9,315 bases of DNA from Chloroflexota bacterium (GTDB lineage: Bacteria; Chloroflexota; Dehalococcoidia; Dehalococcoidales; UBA3254), in contig JAGDMY010000038.1 in NCBI GenBank assembly GCA_017860765.1, forward strand, positions 1-9,315, given 5' to 3'. The notes under the pieces are model-generated. The model saw nothing but the letters and a program-made list of their open reading frames with translations, was not told where the DNA came from and made no database searches. Positions 1-4,969 of the stretch are shown here, piece after piece; positions within the stretch are counted from its first letter, which is position 1; each line of letters starts with the position of its first letter. The position numbers and the translations under genes are program-made.

Positions 1-210
1 GTGGTCGGCGACCATGACAATAACGGCCTTGTCCTTTATACGGGGCTGTGGACTGCCCTGAATCCCGGCCAGCTGAATCGATAACTCCTCCAATCTTCCC
101 AGGCTGCCTTCAGGTTTAGTCAGAGTATCCTGCCTGGATTTGGCCCGGGACATCGCCACGGCATCCAGAGGTCCGATTTTTTGAATAGTACGGGCGATTA
201 AATCCGCCAT
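1..210 (-). CDS. cobT: Nicotinate-nucleotide--dimethylbenzimidazole phosphoribosyltransferase, N-terminal part (cut by window edge)
   Basis: CobT transfers phosphoribose from nicotinate mononucleotide to a lower-ligand base such as 5,6-dimethylbenzimidazole, giving the alpha-ribazole phosphate used in nucleotide-loop assembly of cobalamin in the cytoplasm. Only the first 70 residues are present. They contain the conserved N-terminal CobT pattern: a run around residues 27-40 reading LDT-like [14 protein letters not shown], then the LAGIQG stretch, and VIVMVADH just at the edge, which is the start of the active-site segment (usually ADHGV). The ATG at 210-208 is preceded by AGGAG (rc of 216-220) at good spacing. 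The gene follows btuD after a 66-nt gap on the same strand, so it is probably the fourth gene of the riboswitch-controlled operon. This fits salvage of incomplete corrinoids. Family assignment is firm. Integrity of the rest of the gene cannot be seen. Confidence 0.9.
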   Translation of the reverse strand, partial: MADLIARTIQKIGPLDAVAMSRAKSRQDTLTKPEGSLGRLEELSIQLAGIQGSPQPRIKDKAVIVMVADH

Positions 211-276
211 TTAAACTCCTTTGACGAGCCTTGAACGGATTGAATTATCCAGAGACGAGATCCCGGATTGTGGCAC

Positions 277-1089
277 TTAGTCCTCCTTAACTCCTGGTCC
301 AGATGTGGGGTGGCTTCCGCCGATCACCACCACGGGCAGGTCATTTTCCGGATGGGGATAGATATAGCTATCGGTGCCGTAGACCTCCTTGATATTGGCA
401 GCAGTGATTACCTGCTGCGGCGTCCCTTCAGCAAAAGGCTCGCCGTTCCGGATCAGGAGAAGGCGATCGCAATATTGCGTCGCCAGGTTCAGGTCGTGGA
501 GAGCGATTAAGACTGCCAGTTTTTTCTCCCGGCACAAGCTTTTAATCAGTCCCAGGATTTCCACCTGGTGACTGATGTCCAGATTAGCGGTTGGCTCATC
601 CAGCAGGATCGCTTTAGGCTCCTGGGCCAATGTCCTGGCGATAACTACCCGCTGTCTTTCGCCGCCGGAAAGCTGGCCTATTTTTCTCATGGCCAGGGGA
701 GTGATTCCCGTCCTCTCCATTGCCCACCAGACAACAGCCAGATCCCGGGAACCTTCACTCCTCAACAGGCCCAGGTGGGGGTTGCGGCCCAGGAGGACCA
801 CTTCGGAGACGGTAAACGTGTCCGGCAAAGCAGGATTCTGGGGGACCACGCCGATCAGCTGCGCCAGGTCTCTTCGGGCGAAAAGGCGTAGCTCTTTGCC
901 ATCCAGTTTGATCTCCCCCGCAGCCAGAGAAAGCACGCGGCTGAGCGCCTTGATGACACTGGTCTTGCCCGATCCATTGGGCCCAATCAGACCGACCATC
1001 TCGCCGGGGCCAACCTGGAAACTGAGTCCTTTTACCACCGGAGAGTGGTTGTAAGTCAGCGAGATATTGCTTATTTCTAATTTAACCAT
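277..1089 (-). CDS. btuD: Corrinoid (vitamin B12-type) ABC transporter ATP-binding protein
   Basis: This is the ATPase subunit of a BtuCDF/FecBCD-class importer. It hydrolyses ATP on the cytoplasmic face to drive uptake through the BtuC-like permease. All nucleotide-binding motifs are visible in 270 residues: Walker A GPNGSGKTS (36-44), Q-loop Gln84 in VVPQNP, signature LSGGERQR (140-147), Walker B ILLDEP (161-166) and H-loop His198 in ALHDLNLA. The length is normal for the family. The start ATG at 1089-1087 is the first possible start after an in-frame TGA just upstream. No good Shine-Dalgarno lies at normal distance: AAGGAG is about 25 nt away, beyond a 15-nt palindrome (separate entry). 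On protein sequence alone it could serve siderophore, heme or B12 uptake. The riboswitch ahead of the operon and cobT behind it favour corrinoids. ABC assignment is near certain, substrate is inferred. Confidence 0.9.
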   Translation of the reverse strand: MVKLEISNISLTYNHSPVVKGLSFQVGPGEMVGLIGPNGSGKTSVIKALSRVLSLAAGEIKLDGKELRLFARRDLAQLIGVVPQNPALPDTFTVSEVVLLGRNPHLGLLRSEGSRDLAVVWWAMERTGITPLAMRKIGQLSGGERQRVVIARTLAQEPKAILLDEPTANLDISHQVEILGLIKSLCREKKLAVLIALHDLNLATQYCDRLLLIRNGEPFAEGTPQQVITAANIKEVYGTDSYIYPHPENDLPVVVIGGSHPTSGPGVKED

Positions 1090-1096
1090 ATCAGAA

Positions 1097-1120
1097 CCGG
1101 GAGACTCCCGGATACTCCTT
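1097..1120 (-). promoter_or_regulatory. Shine-Dalgarno sequence separated from btuD start by a hairpin
   Basis: Between the btuC stop (1125) and the btuD ATG (1089), the minus-strand transcript carries AAGGAG (1120-1115), then the palindrome CCGGGAGTCTCCCGG (1111-1097), then 7 nt to the ATG. The linear distance from Shine-Dalgarno to start is too long (about 25 nt). If the palindrome folds (6 bp, 3-nt loop) the effective distance falls to about 10 nt. Alternatively, GGGAG inside the hairpin arm could be the weak ribosome contact, hidden when folded. The bases are directly seen. The effect on translation is inference. Confidence 0.5.
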
Positions 1121-1124
1121 CACC

Positions 1125-2219
1125 CTAAAACACCGCTTTCTTTTTACGCCTGAGAAGAAACAGGAAGAAGGGCGCGCCCAGGAAGGCAGTAATTACCCCC
1201 ACGGGAATCTCATTGGGGGACATGGCCGTGCGACTGACGGTATCTGCCAGTATCAGAAGTATCGCCCCGGCCAGTGCCGAAAGAGGTAAGAGCGAGCGGT
1301 GGTCCGGTCCCCAGATGAGACGCACCGCATGGGGCACGATGATGCCGACGAAACCGATGGTGCCCACGAAGCAGACCGCAGCAGCAGTTATCAGAGTCGA
1401 AGCCCCCAGCAGGACCAGCTTGGTACGCTCCACGTTAATTCCCAGTTGCTGAGCCTGCTCTTCATCCAGTTGCATCACGTTGAGGGGCCGGGCAAAGAGG
1501 AAAATCACTATCAGTCCCAGGGCTATATAGGGTGCTACCATAGCCACCTGTTCCCAGTTGCTCAGGGAGAAGCGGCCCATCATCCAGGCCAGAATGCCAT
1601 GCGTTTTATCCGGCGAAATCAGGCTCAGATAGGCCGTGATGGATATCAAAAAGGAGCCGATAGCTACCCCAGCTAATATCAAAGTTGTCACCGGCAGGGT
1701 CCGGCCTACGCGGGCTACCAGATAGACCACAGTGACTGATACCAGAGCCCCCAGGAAAGCCAGGAGGGGTATGAAGTTAGACCCCAGCACCGTCCAGGGC
1801 AGCAGGAAACCTACCGCCGCTCCCAGCGCCGCCCCTTGAGCCACGCCGATTAGATATGGATCGGCCAGAGGATTGCGGAATAGTCCCTGATAGGTGCCGC
1901 CGGCTACTCCCAGGGCGGCGCCGGCGATTCCGGCCATGAGTATCCTGGGCAGGCGGATACCGGTAATTATCATGTCGGTCGTCGCCGACCAGTCGCCTGC
2001 CAGGTTTACAAAAGGCAGGTGGGACCATAATATACTCCAGACTGTGCCAACCGGGATTCGCACACTGCCTACCGTTAACGTGAGGACGATGATTATTCCG
2101 CAGGCTGCGGCCAGCCCGCCAATGGAGTACAGGCGGCGCCGCCAGTGCCTGGAATAATAGGTCGACGTGCGCTCCATATTTTCAGCGATGTTATTCTGAT
2201 AGCCCGTTACATAGCCCAT
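1125..2219 (-). CDS. btuC: Corrinoid ABC transporter permease (BtuC/FecCD family)
   Basis: This is the membrane channel subunit of a type II ABC importer, working as a homodimer with the ATPase encoded downstream and the lipoprotein encoded upstream. It has 364 residues, slightly longer than the usual 320-350 because of a hydrophilic N-terminus of about 30 residues ending in RHWRRR. The rest is highly hydrophobic, consistent with about ten membrane helices. FecCD-family landmarks are present: GIRLPRILMAGIAGAALGVAGGTYQGLFRNPLADPYLIG-type sequence in the first third (the RLPR motif, then NPLADP-LIG), GEEQAQ-like DEEQAQQLG in the loop contacting the ATPase, and GFVGIIVPHAVR near the C-terminus. 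The start at 2219 has AGGAG 9 nt upstream. An internal Met at residue 15 is a possible alternative. It lies 12 nt after btuF. Family is certain, corrinoid substrate is inferred from context. Confidence 0.9.
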   Translation of the reverse strand: MGYVTGYQNNIAENMERTSTYYSRHWRRRLYSIGGLAAACGIIIVLTLTVGSVRIPVGTVWSILWSHLPFVNLAGDWSATTDMIITGIRLPRILMAGIAGAALGVAGGTYQGLFRNPLADPYLIGVAQGAALGAAVGFLLPWTVLGSNFIPLLAFLGALVSVTVVYLVARVGRTLPVTTLILAGVAIGSFLISITAYLSLISPDKTHGILAWMMGRFSLSNWEQVAMVAPYIALGLIVIFLFARPLNVMQLDEEQAQQLGINVERTKLVLLGASTLITAAAVCFVGTIGFVGIIVPHAVRLIWGPDHRSLLPLSALAGAILLILADTVSRTAMSPNEIPVGVITAFLGAPFFLFLLRRKKKAVF

Positions 2220-2231
2220 CCAAACATTCTC

Positions 2232-3176
2232 CTATTTAAACGTAGCGGGGTGCATCAGCCTGGACATTTGCTCCAGTCCATCTATACAGCGGGGAGTGGT
2301 CCGGCCGAAGATATCAGAGTCTACGCGGTAAACGCGGCCATTTTTGACGGCATCCGTGGACTGGAAGCGGGGCTCGGTCTTGATGTAATTGAAGGAGGTA
2401 TCCTGATCTCCCATACTGGTCATGACAAAGATAACTTGCGGGTTTCTTTGAATGACGGTCTCCAGGTCTATCTGGCTGTGTCCACCCAGATCTCCAGCGA
2501 TGTTATTGCCCCCGGCCCGGTCGATAAGTTCATTGATCATAGTGCCGGACCCGGCTGTCCATAAGGGGTCATGCCAGGTGAGAAAAAAAGCCCGTGCCTT
2601 TTCGCTGGATGTCAATTTATCGGTCTTATCGGTGACAGCCTTGATCCTCCCCTGCAGACTGGCTACTAGAGACAAGGCTTCCTGGGTCTTGCCCCCGATC
2701 CGGCCCAGCATCTCGAGGTCCCCCATAACCCGCGCCAGGTCCGGAGGATCGAATTCAATTACTTTCAAGCCCAGTTTTTCCAGGGCCGGTATGACATCCG
2801 CCTTATGGATATTATCCGCCAATATGAGGTCCGGCTTCAGTGAGACCACTTTTTCTATATCTACCTGGCTGTATTCGGAGACTTTGGGCTTATCTTTAAC
2901 CTGGGGCGGATAATTGCAGTAAGTCGTCACCCCGATCAGTTTATCGTCCAGTCCCAGGGCATACACCAGCTCAGTATTGCTGGGCGACAGGGAGATAATC
3001 CTCTGGGGCACTCCTGGCAGCAGCACTTTGCGGCCCAGGTCGTCTGTGTATTCGGCCGGCTGTTTCCCGTATGCAGTAGGTGGGGAGGAATCAGGTTTCG
3101 CAGATAGGCCCTGGCAACCGCCGATCAAGGCCAATACCCCCAGGCTTATGGCCACAAATATATATCTTAATTTCAT
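2232..3176 (-). CDS. btuF: Corrinoid-binding lipoprotein of the BtuCDF-type importer
   Basis: This is the extracytoplasmic substrate-binding protein (class III periplasmic-binding fold) that delivers a corrinoid to BtuC. From the chosen start it has 314 residues. It begins with a lipoprotein signal peptide: Lys/Arg in positions 2-4, a hydrophobic core to residue 18, and a lipobox-like IGGC with the acylated Cys at 21. A low-complexity Ser/Pro linker follows to about residue 40. The mature domain carries hallmarks of BtuF-like proteins: DDLGRKV, PQRIISLSPSNTEL (58-70), IGVTTYCNYP (81-90), VVSLKPDLIL, WTAGSGTMINELIDRAGG, and NGRVYRVD near the end. The start at 3176 is preferred over an in-frame ATG at 3215 because it has an AGAGGG ribosome site 6 nt upstream and gives a clean signal peptide. 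It is the first gene after the riboswitch terminator. Iron-siderophore binding is the alternative, less likely given the riboswitch. Confidence 0.9.
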   Translation of the reverse strand: MKLRYIFVAISLGVLALIGGCQGLSAKPDSSPPTAYGKQPAEYTDDLGRKVLLPGVPQRIISLSPSNTELVYALGLDDKLIGVTTYCNYPPQVKDKPKVSEYSQVDIEKVVSLKPDLILADNIHKADVIPALEKLGLKVIEFDPPDLARVMGDLEMLGRIGGKTQEALSLVASLQGRIKAVTDKTDKLTSSEKARAFFLTWHDPLWTAGSGTMINELIDRAGGNNIAGDLGGHSQIDLETVIQRNPQVIFVMTSMGDQDTSFNYIKTEPRFQSTDAVKNGRVYRVDSDIFGRTTPRCIDGLEQMSRLMHPATFK

Positions 3177-3232
3177 TAAATTCCCTCTCTTTAAAAGATA
3201 TACCCGCTGCATCAATCTCGGAGCATCGCCCT

Positions 3233-3270
3233 AAAAAGAAATCCCCCTCAGCCCTTTGGTGAGGGGGATT
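3233..3270 (-). terminator. Intrinsic terminator of the cobalamin riboswitch
   Basis: In the minus-strand RNA a perfect 10-bp stem (AATCCCCCTC with GAGGGGGATT, positions 3270-3261 and 3249-3240, 11-nt loop) is followed by TTTCTTTTT. It lies between the cobalamin aptamer and btuF, so it is a leader attenuator rather than a gene-end terminator. Its 5' arm can alternatively pair with sequence of the aptamer's P13 stem. Confidence 0.9.
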
Positions 3271-3297
3271 CAATGGTCCTTGACCATATCCCACCTC
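3261..3297 (-). promoter_or_regulatory. Predicted antiterminator of the riboswitch
   Basis: RNA segment GAGGUGGGAU (3297-3288) can pair with AUCCCCCUC (3269-3261), nine base pairs with one bulged U. The loop between them contains a perfect 6-bp hairpin, AUGGUCAAGGACCAU (3287-3273), which abuts the left arm and could stack on it. The left arm overlaps the 3' strand of P13 (GGAGG, 3298-3294), and the right arm is the 5' arm of the terminator. The two states are therefore mutually exclusive. The pairing was worked out by eye and is not energy-minimised. Confidence 0.6.
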
Positions 3298-3407
3298 CTT
3301 CCCCGCGGAGGAATTACCCAGCTCAGCGTTCTGGCTCCCCCGATCAAATCGAGGTTACAGCAGGCGGTACTGCGCCGGATTCGCACCGGCTTGCTTTCTG
3401 AGCCCAC
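3294..3407 (-). ncRNA. Cobalamin riboswitch aptamer (compact form)
   Basis: This leader RNA senses a cobalamin and controls the uptake operon downstream. The minus-strand sequence contains the conserved B12-box region: P4 GCCGG/CCGGC (3390-3386, 3378-3374) enclosing TGCGAAT, then GCAGTACCGCCTGCTGTAA with the L5 loop, and later AGCCAGAACGCTGAGCT, matching the conserved AGxCAGxA...GC element. GGCUC (3404-3400) can pair with GAGCU (3324-3320) to close the core (P3). A hairpin CCUCC/GGAGG (3311-3307, 3298-3294) has the loop GCGGGGAA, whose GCGG is complementary to CCGC in L5 (3367-3364). This is the expected L5-L13 kissing contact. Between L5 and the B12-box end there is only one short 7-bp hairpin (3354-3338), so the extended P8-P12 part of large AdoCbl riboswitches is absent. 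Adenosyl- versus hydroxo/methylcobalamin preference cannot be read from this. Confidence 0.88.
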
Positions 3408-3413
3408 AATATT

Positions 3414-3442
3414 CTATTAGTTATAAAATACACTATTTTCAA
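3414..3442 (-). promoter_or_regulatory. Putative sigma-70 promoter for the corrinoid operon
   Basis: The minus strand has TTGAAA (3442-3437, five of six to the -35 consensus), a 17-nt spacer, and TAATAG (3419-3414, weak -10). The predicted start near 3407 falls exactly at the first bases of the riboswitch. An alternative -10, TATAAC (3427-3422), is closer to consensus but badly spaced from this -35. Placement is good, strength uncertain. Confidence 0.45.
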
Positions 3443-3506
3443 AAAAGGCGCAAGTAGAGCATATAAAAGGTGCAGAGGATGCTTCCAAAAGCTCAGGCCG
3501 GCTTAC

Positions 3507-3535
3507 TTAACAGCGTTGACTTGTGATATTATATG
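3507..3535 (+). promoter_or_regulatory. Putative promoter for the MerR-like / iron-sulfur gene pair
   Basis: TTAACA (3507-3512) and TATATG (3530-3535) are separated by 17 nt, matching five and four of six consensus bases. A TTGACT at 3516-3521 is a better -35 but has no matching -10 at 16-18 nt except a poor TAACAG. With the first choice, transcription would start near 3542, inside the inverted repeat at 3541-3565. Confidence 0.4.
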
Positions 3536-3540
3536 CCTAA

Positions 3541-3565
3541 CAGGGTATGCCCTGTCCATACCCTG
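3541..3565 (+). repeat. Perfect 9-bp inverted repeat, candidate operator or leader hairpin
   Basis: CAGGGTATG (3541-3549) and CATACCCTG (3557-3565) are perfect inverted copies separated by 7 nt (CCCTGTC). A second, smaller inverted repeat, CAGGG TATG CCCTG (3541-3554), overlaps it, so two alternative foldings exist. It ends 22 nt before the ATG of a helix-turn-helix gene and just overlaps the predicted transcription start. That position suits an autoregulatory operator. No poly-T follows, so it is not an intrinsic terminator. Confidence 0.6.
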
Positions 3566-3587
3566 AATAATCGACCTGGAGTGGTGA

Positions 3588-4019
3588 ATGGAAAGAGCTG
3601 CGACTTATTCCATCGTAGAAGCCGCCGGAATTTTGAATCTCAGCGCCAAAACGATCCGCCGTTATATCAAGTCAGGTAAGCTGCCCTCTACCAAGGTCCC
3701 CACCAAGTTCGGAGATGAATATCGCATCACCGAAATCCCCGAGTCCCTGAAGCAAGAAGCCGAAGCCATGGCCGAGGTGCAGGCTAAAGTGAATATCGTC
3801 GAGGCAGAGGACTCCGGCCCTAAACTGGATATCCAGCAGCTGTACCAGGAAAATATTCGCATGGCTGCTCAACTGGGGGCGGCAACCGAGCGTATTCGTC
3901 AGCTTGAGGAACAGATCAAGCAGATGGAGATAAAGCTTTTATCACCACCTCGGCCTTCAAGCGCCCTCCCCTGGTGGAAACGGCTTTTCGGCATCAAACA
4001 AGACAGGCAAAAGATTTAA
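3588..4019 (+). CDS. Small MerR-like helix-turn-helix protein with coiled coil and Trp-rich tail
   Basis: Predicted DNA-binding protein of 143 residues. Residues 7-47 form a winged helix-turn-helix of the MerR/excisionase (HTH_17) type: YSIVEAAGILNLSAKTIRRYIKSG, then a KLPSTK...RI wing. A charged linker follows, then a predicted coiled coil at about 82-117 with heptad-like spacing (LYQEN, AAQLGAATERIRQLEEQIKQME). This is probably the dimerisation segment and stands where ligand-binding domains sit in classical MerR proteins. The C-terminus has a Pro/Ser stretch and then PWWKRLFGIK (128-137), a short aromatic-basic tail that might touch a membrane or partner. No metal- or ligand-binding cysteines are present. 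The ATG at 3588 has GGAG 6 nt upstream. It is divergent from the corrinoid operon and 3 nt ahead of the iron-sulfur gene. Target genes are unknown; its own promoter is the obvious candidate. Confidence 0.8.
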   Translation: MERAATYSIVEAAGILNLSAKTIRRYIKSGKLPSTKVPTKFGDEYRITEIPESLKQEAEAMAEVQAKVNIVEAEDSGPKLDIQQLYQENIRMAAQLGAATERIRQLEEQIKQMEIKLLSPPRPSSALPWWKRLFGIKQDRQKI

Positions 4020-4022
4020 GGA

Positions 4023-4748
4023 ATGCCAATATCTCTTCAGGAACGCCTCAGGCGCCTGTCCCGGGAAAGCGGGAGCGCCCTTTTTGGTATCGCCGATCTA
4101 GGCCCGGCGCACCAGTTTATCTGCGGCATGGGCGGGCAGGCAGTTGGGGAATACCCCCGGGCAATTTCAATTGGCATGCGGTTGATGGATGCGGTGGTCG
4201 ATAATCACAGTCCTGGAGAAAAACCTGAAAACAGCCTCTACTGGCATCATGTCTATAATGTGGTCACCCCGGCGCTGGACCGGCTTTCTCTCAGGATAGC
4301 CCTCGAACTGCAGACCGAGGGTCACCGGGCCTTCCCTATCCCGGCCAGCCAGCCCTATAACCGGGAGACTTTAAAAGGGGTATTCTCTCATAAGTTAGCG
4401 TCCCGGCTGGCGGGTCTGGGTTGGATCGGCAAAAGCTCCTTGTTGCTCACCCCGGAGTTCGGTCCGCGCGTCCGCTTCACCTCTGTACTAACGGACGCTC
4501 CTTTGTCGCCGGGATTTCCCCTGGATACAACCTGTGGTAACTGCCGCGAATGCGTAGTCTCCTGCCCCGCCGGGGCCATTAAGAATCGGGAATTTTGCCC
4601 CGATGAACCGGTGGAAATGCGTGTGAACACCCGGGCCTGTGCCGAATACCGCGTCGCTCATTCTTGCGGGATTTGCGTGGCCAAATGTCCCCGGGGCAGG
4701 CCGGGTTCAACCCGTTCTCGCCTTTTGCGGCCGGGGTCCCCGGGTTAA
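4023..4748 (+). CDS. Short double-[4Fe-4S] protein of the QueG/COG1600 superfamily
   Basis: Iron-sulfur protein of 241 residues, probably cytoplasmic and redox active. Its exact reaction is unknown. The centre has the superfamily signature SHKLASRLAGLGWIGKSSLL (122-141). This is followed by a ferredoxin-like cluster motif CGNCRECVVSCPAGAI (C171, C174, C177, C181), and a second set with C206 and CGICVAKCP (C215, C218, C222). Full QueG proteins reduce epoxyqueuosine using cobalamin and two [4Fe-4S] clusters. They are usually over 300 residues, and they carry an Asp-containing DxAPVLER-like segment just before AGLGW. Here that position reads SHKLASR and the protein ends just after the second cluster, so I do not call it QueG. 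The last 20 residues (Arg/Pro/Ser-rich) look unlike a natural end. It starts 3 nt after the upstream stop with no strong ribosome site except AAGGA overlapping the junction, suggesting translational coupling. Confidence 0.8.
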   Translation: MPISLQERLRRLSRESGSALFGIADLGPAHQFICGMGGQAVGEYPRAISIGMRLMDAVVDNHSPGEKPENSLYWHHVYNVVTPALDRLSLRIALELQTEGHRAFPIPASQPYNRETLKGVFSHKLASRLAGLGWIGKSSLLLTPEFGPRVRFTSVLTDAPLSPGFPLDTTCGNCRECVVSCPAGAIKNREFCPDEPVEMRVNTRACAEYRVAHSCGICVAKCPRGRPGSTRSRLLRPGSPG

Positions 4749-4751
4749 CTT

Positions 4752-4844
4752 AAGCTGGACGATATACAAGGCGGTCAGAACGCAGGCGGCGCCGGCCAGG
4801 GGCCGCCTTCACCGGTCCCGATATCAGGAAAGTCGACCCAGCTT
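4752..4844. repeat. Nested inverted repeats in the spacer before the hydrolase promoter
   Basis: Two pairs of 7-bp inverted arms are nested: AAGCTGG/CCAGCTT (4752-4758, 4838-4844), and AAGGCGG/CCGCCTT (4768-4774, 4803-4809) with a GC-rich interior. The outer arm touches the -35 box of the promoter at 4844. No T-run follows either arm, so a classical terminator for the upstream gene pair is not supported. The rest of this 181-nt spacer shows nothing recognisable. Confidence 0.3.
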
Positions 4845-4872
4845 TGACTAGCGCAATGCTAAATGCTATAAT
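4844..4872 (+). promoter_or_regulatory. Strong near-consensus sigma-70 promoter
   Basis: TTGACT (4844-4849) and a perfect TATAAT (4867-4872) are separated by exactly 17 nt. This is the best promoter in the window. Transcription is expected to begin near 4879, giving a leader of about 90 nt before the hydrolase ATG at 4970. Near-identical direct repeats, GCGCAATGC (4851-4859, in the spacer) and GCGCAAATGC (4877-4886, at the start site), flank the -10 box and could bind a regulator. Confidence 0.8.
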
Positions 4873-4969
4873 TTGGCGCAAATGCAGGGAATACAAAACC
4901 AGGATCTCTGGCGGTTGACCTTTTCTACGGGTGATTCCGGACAATCCTGAGAATAATAAGGAGATAGAA

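Noticed and set aside
389..1054. Long plus-strand open frames opposite btuD
   Set aside because: They are antisense shadows of a gene with intact ABC motifs, with no ribosome sites and no recognisable protein pattern.
3177..3215. Upstream in-frame ATG for btuF giving 13 more residues
   Set aside because: It would place a polar, Arg-rich segment before the lipoprotein signal peptide and lacks a ribosome site. The ATG at 3176 has AGAGGG 6 nt upstream.
4023..4748. Annotation as epoxyqueuosine reductase QueG
   Set aside because: Too short, lacks the expected Asp-containing segment before AGLGW, and no queuosine gene is adjacent.
4768..4809. GC-rich inverted repeat as an intrinsic terminator of the iron-sulfur gene
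   Set aside because: The loop is 28 nt and no T-run follows. It is kept only as a repeat.
4639..4851. A 70-residue plus-strand frame overlapping the end of the iron-sulfur gene
   Set aside because: No ribosome site, runs through GC-rich inverted repeats, and its composition does not look like protein. It may only reflect the possible frameshift noted separately.
4931..4969. GTG start for the metallo-beta-lactamase-fold gene
   Set aside because: No Shine-Dalgarno, polar extra residues, and AAGGAGA sits just before the ATG at 4970.
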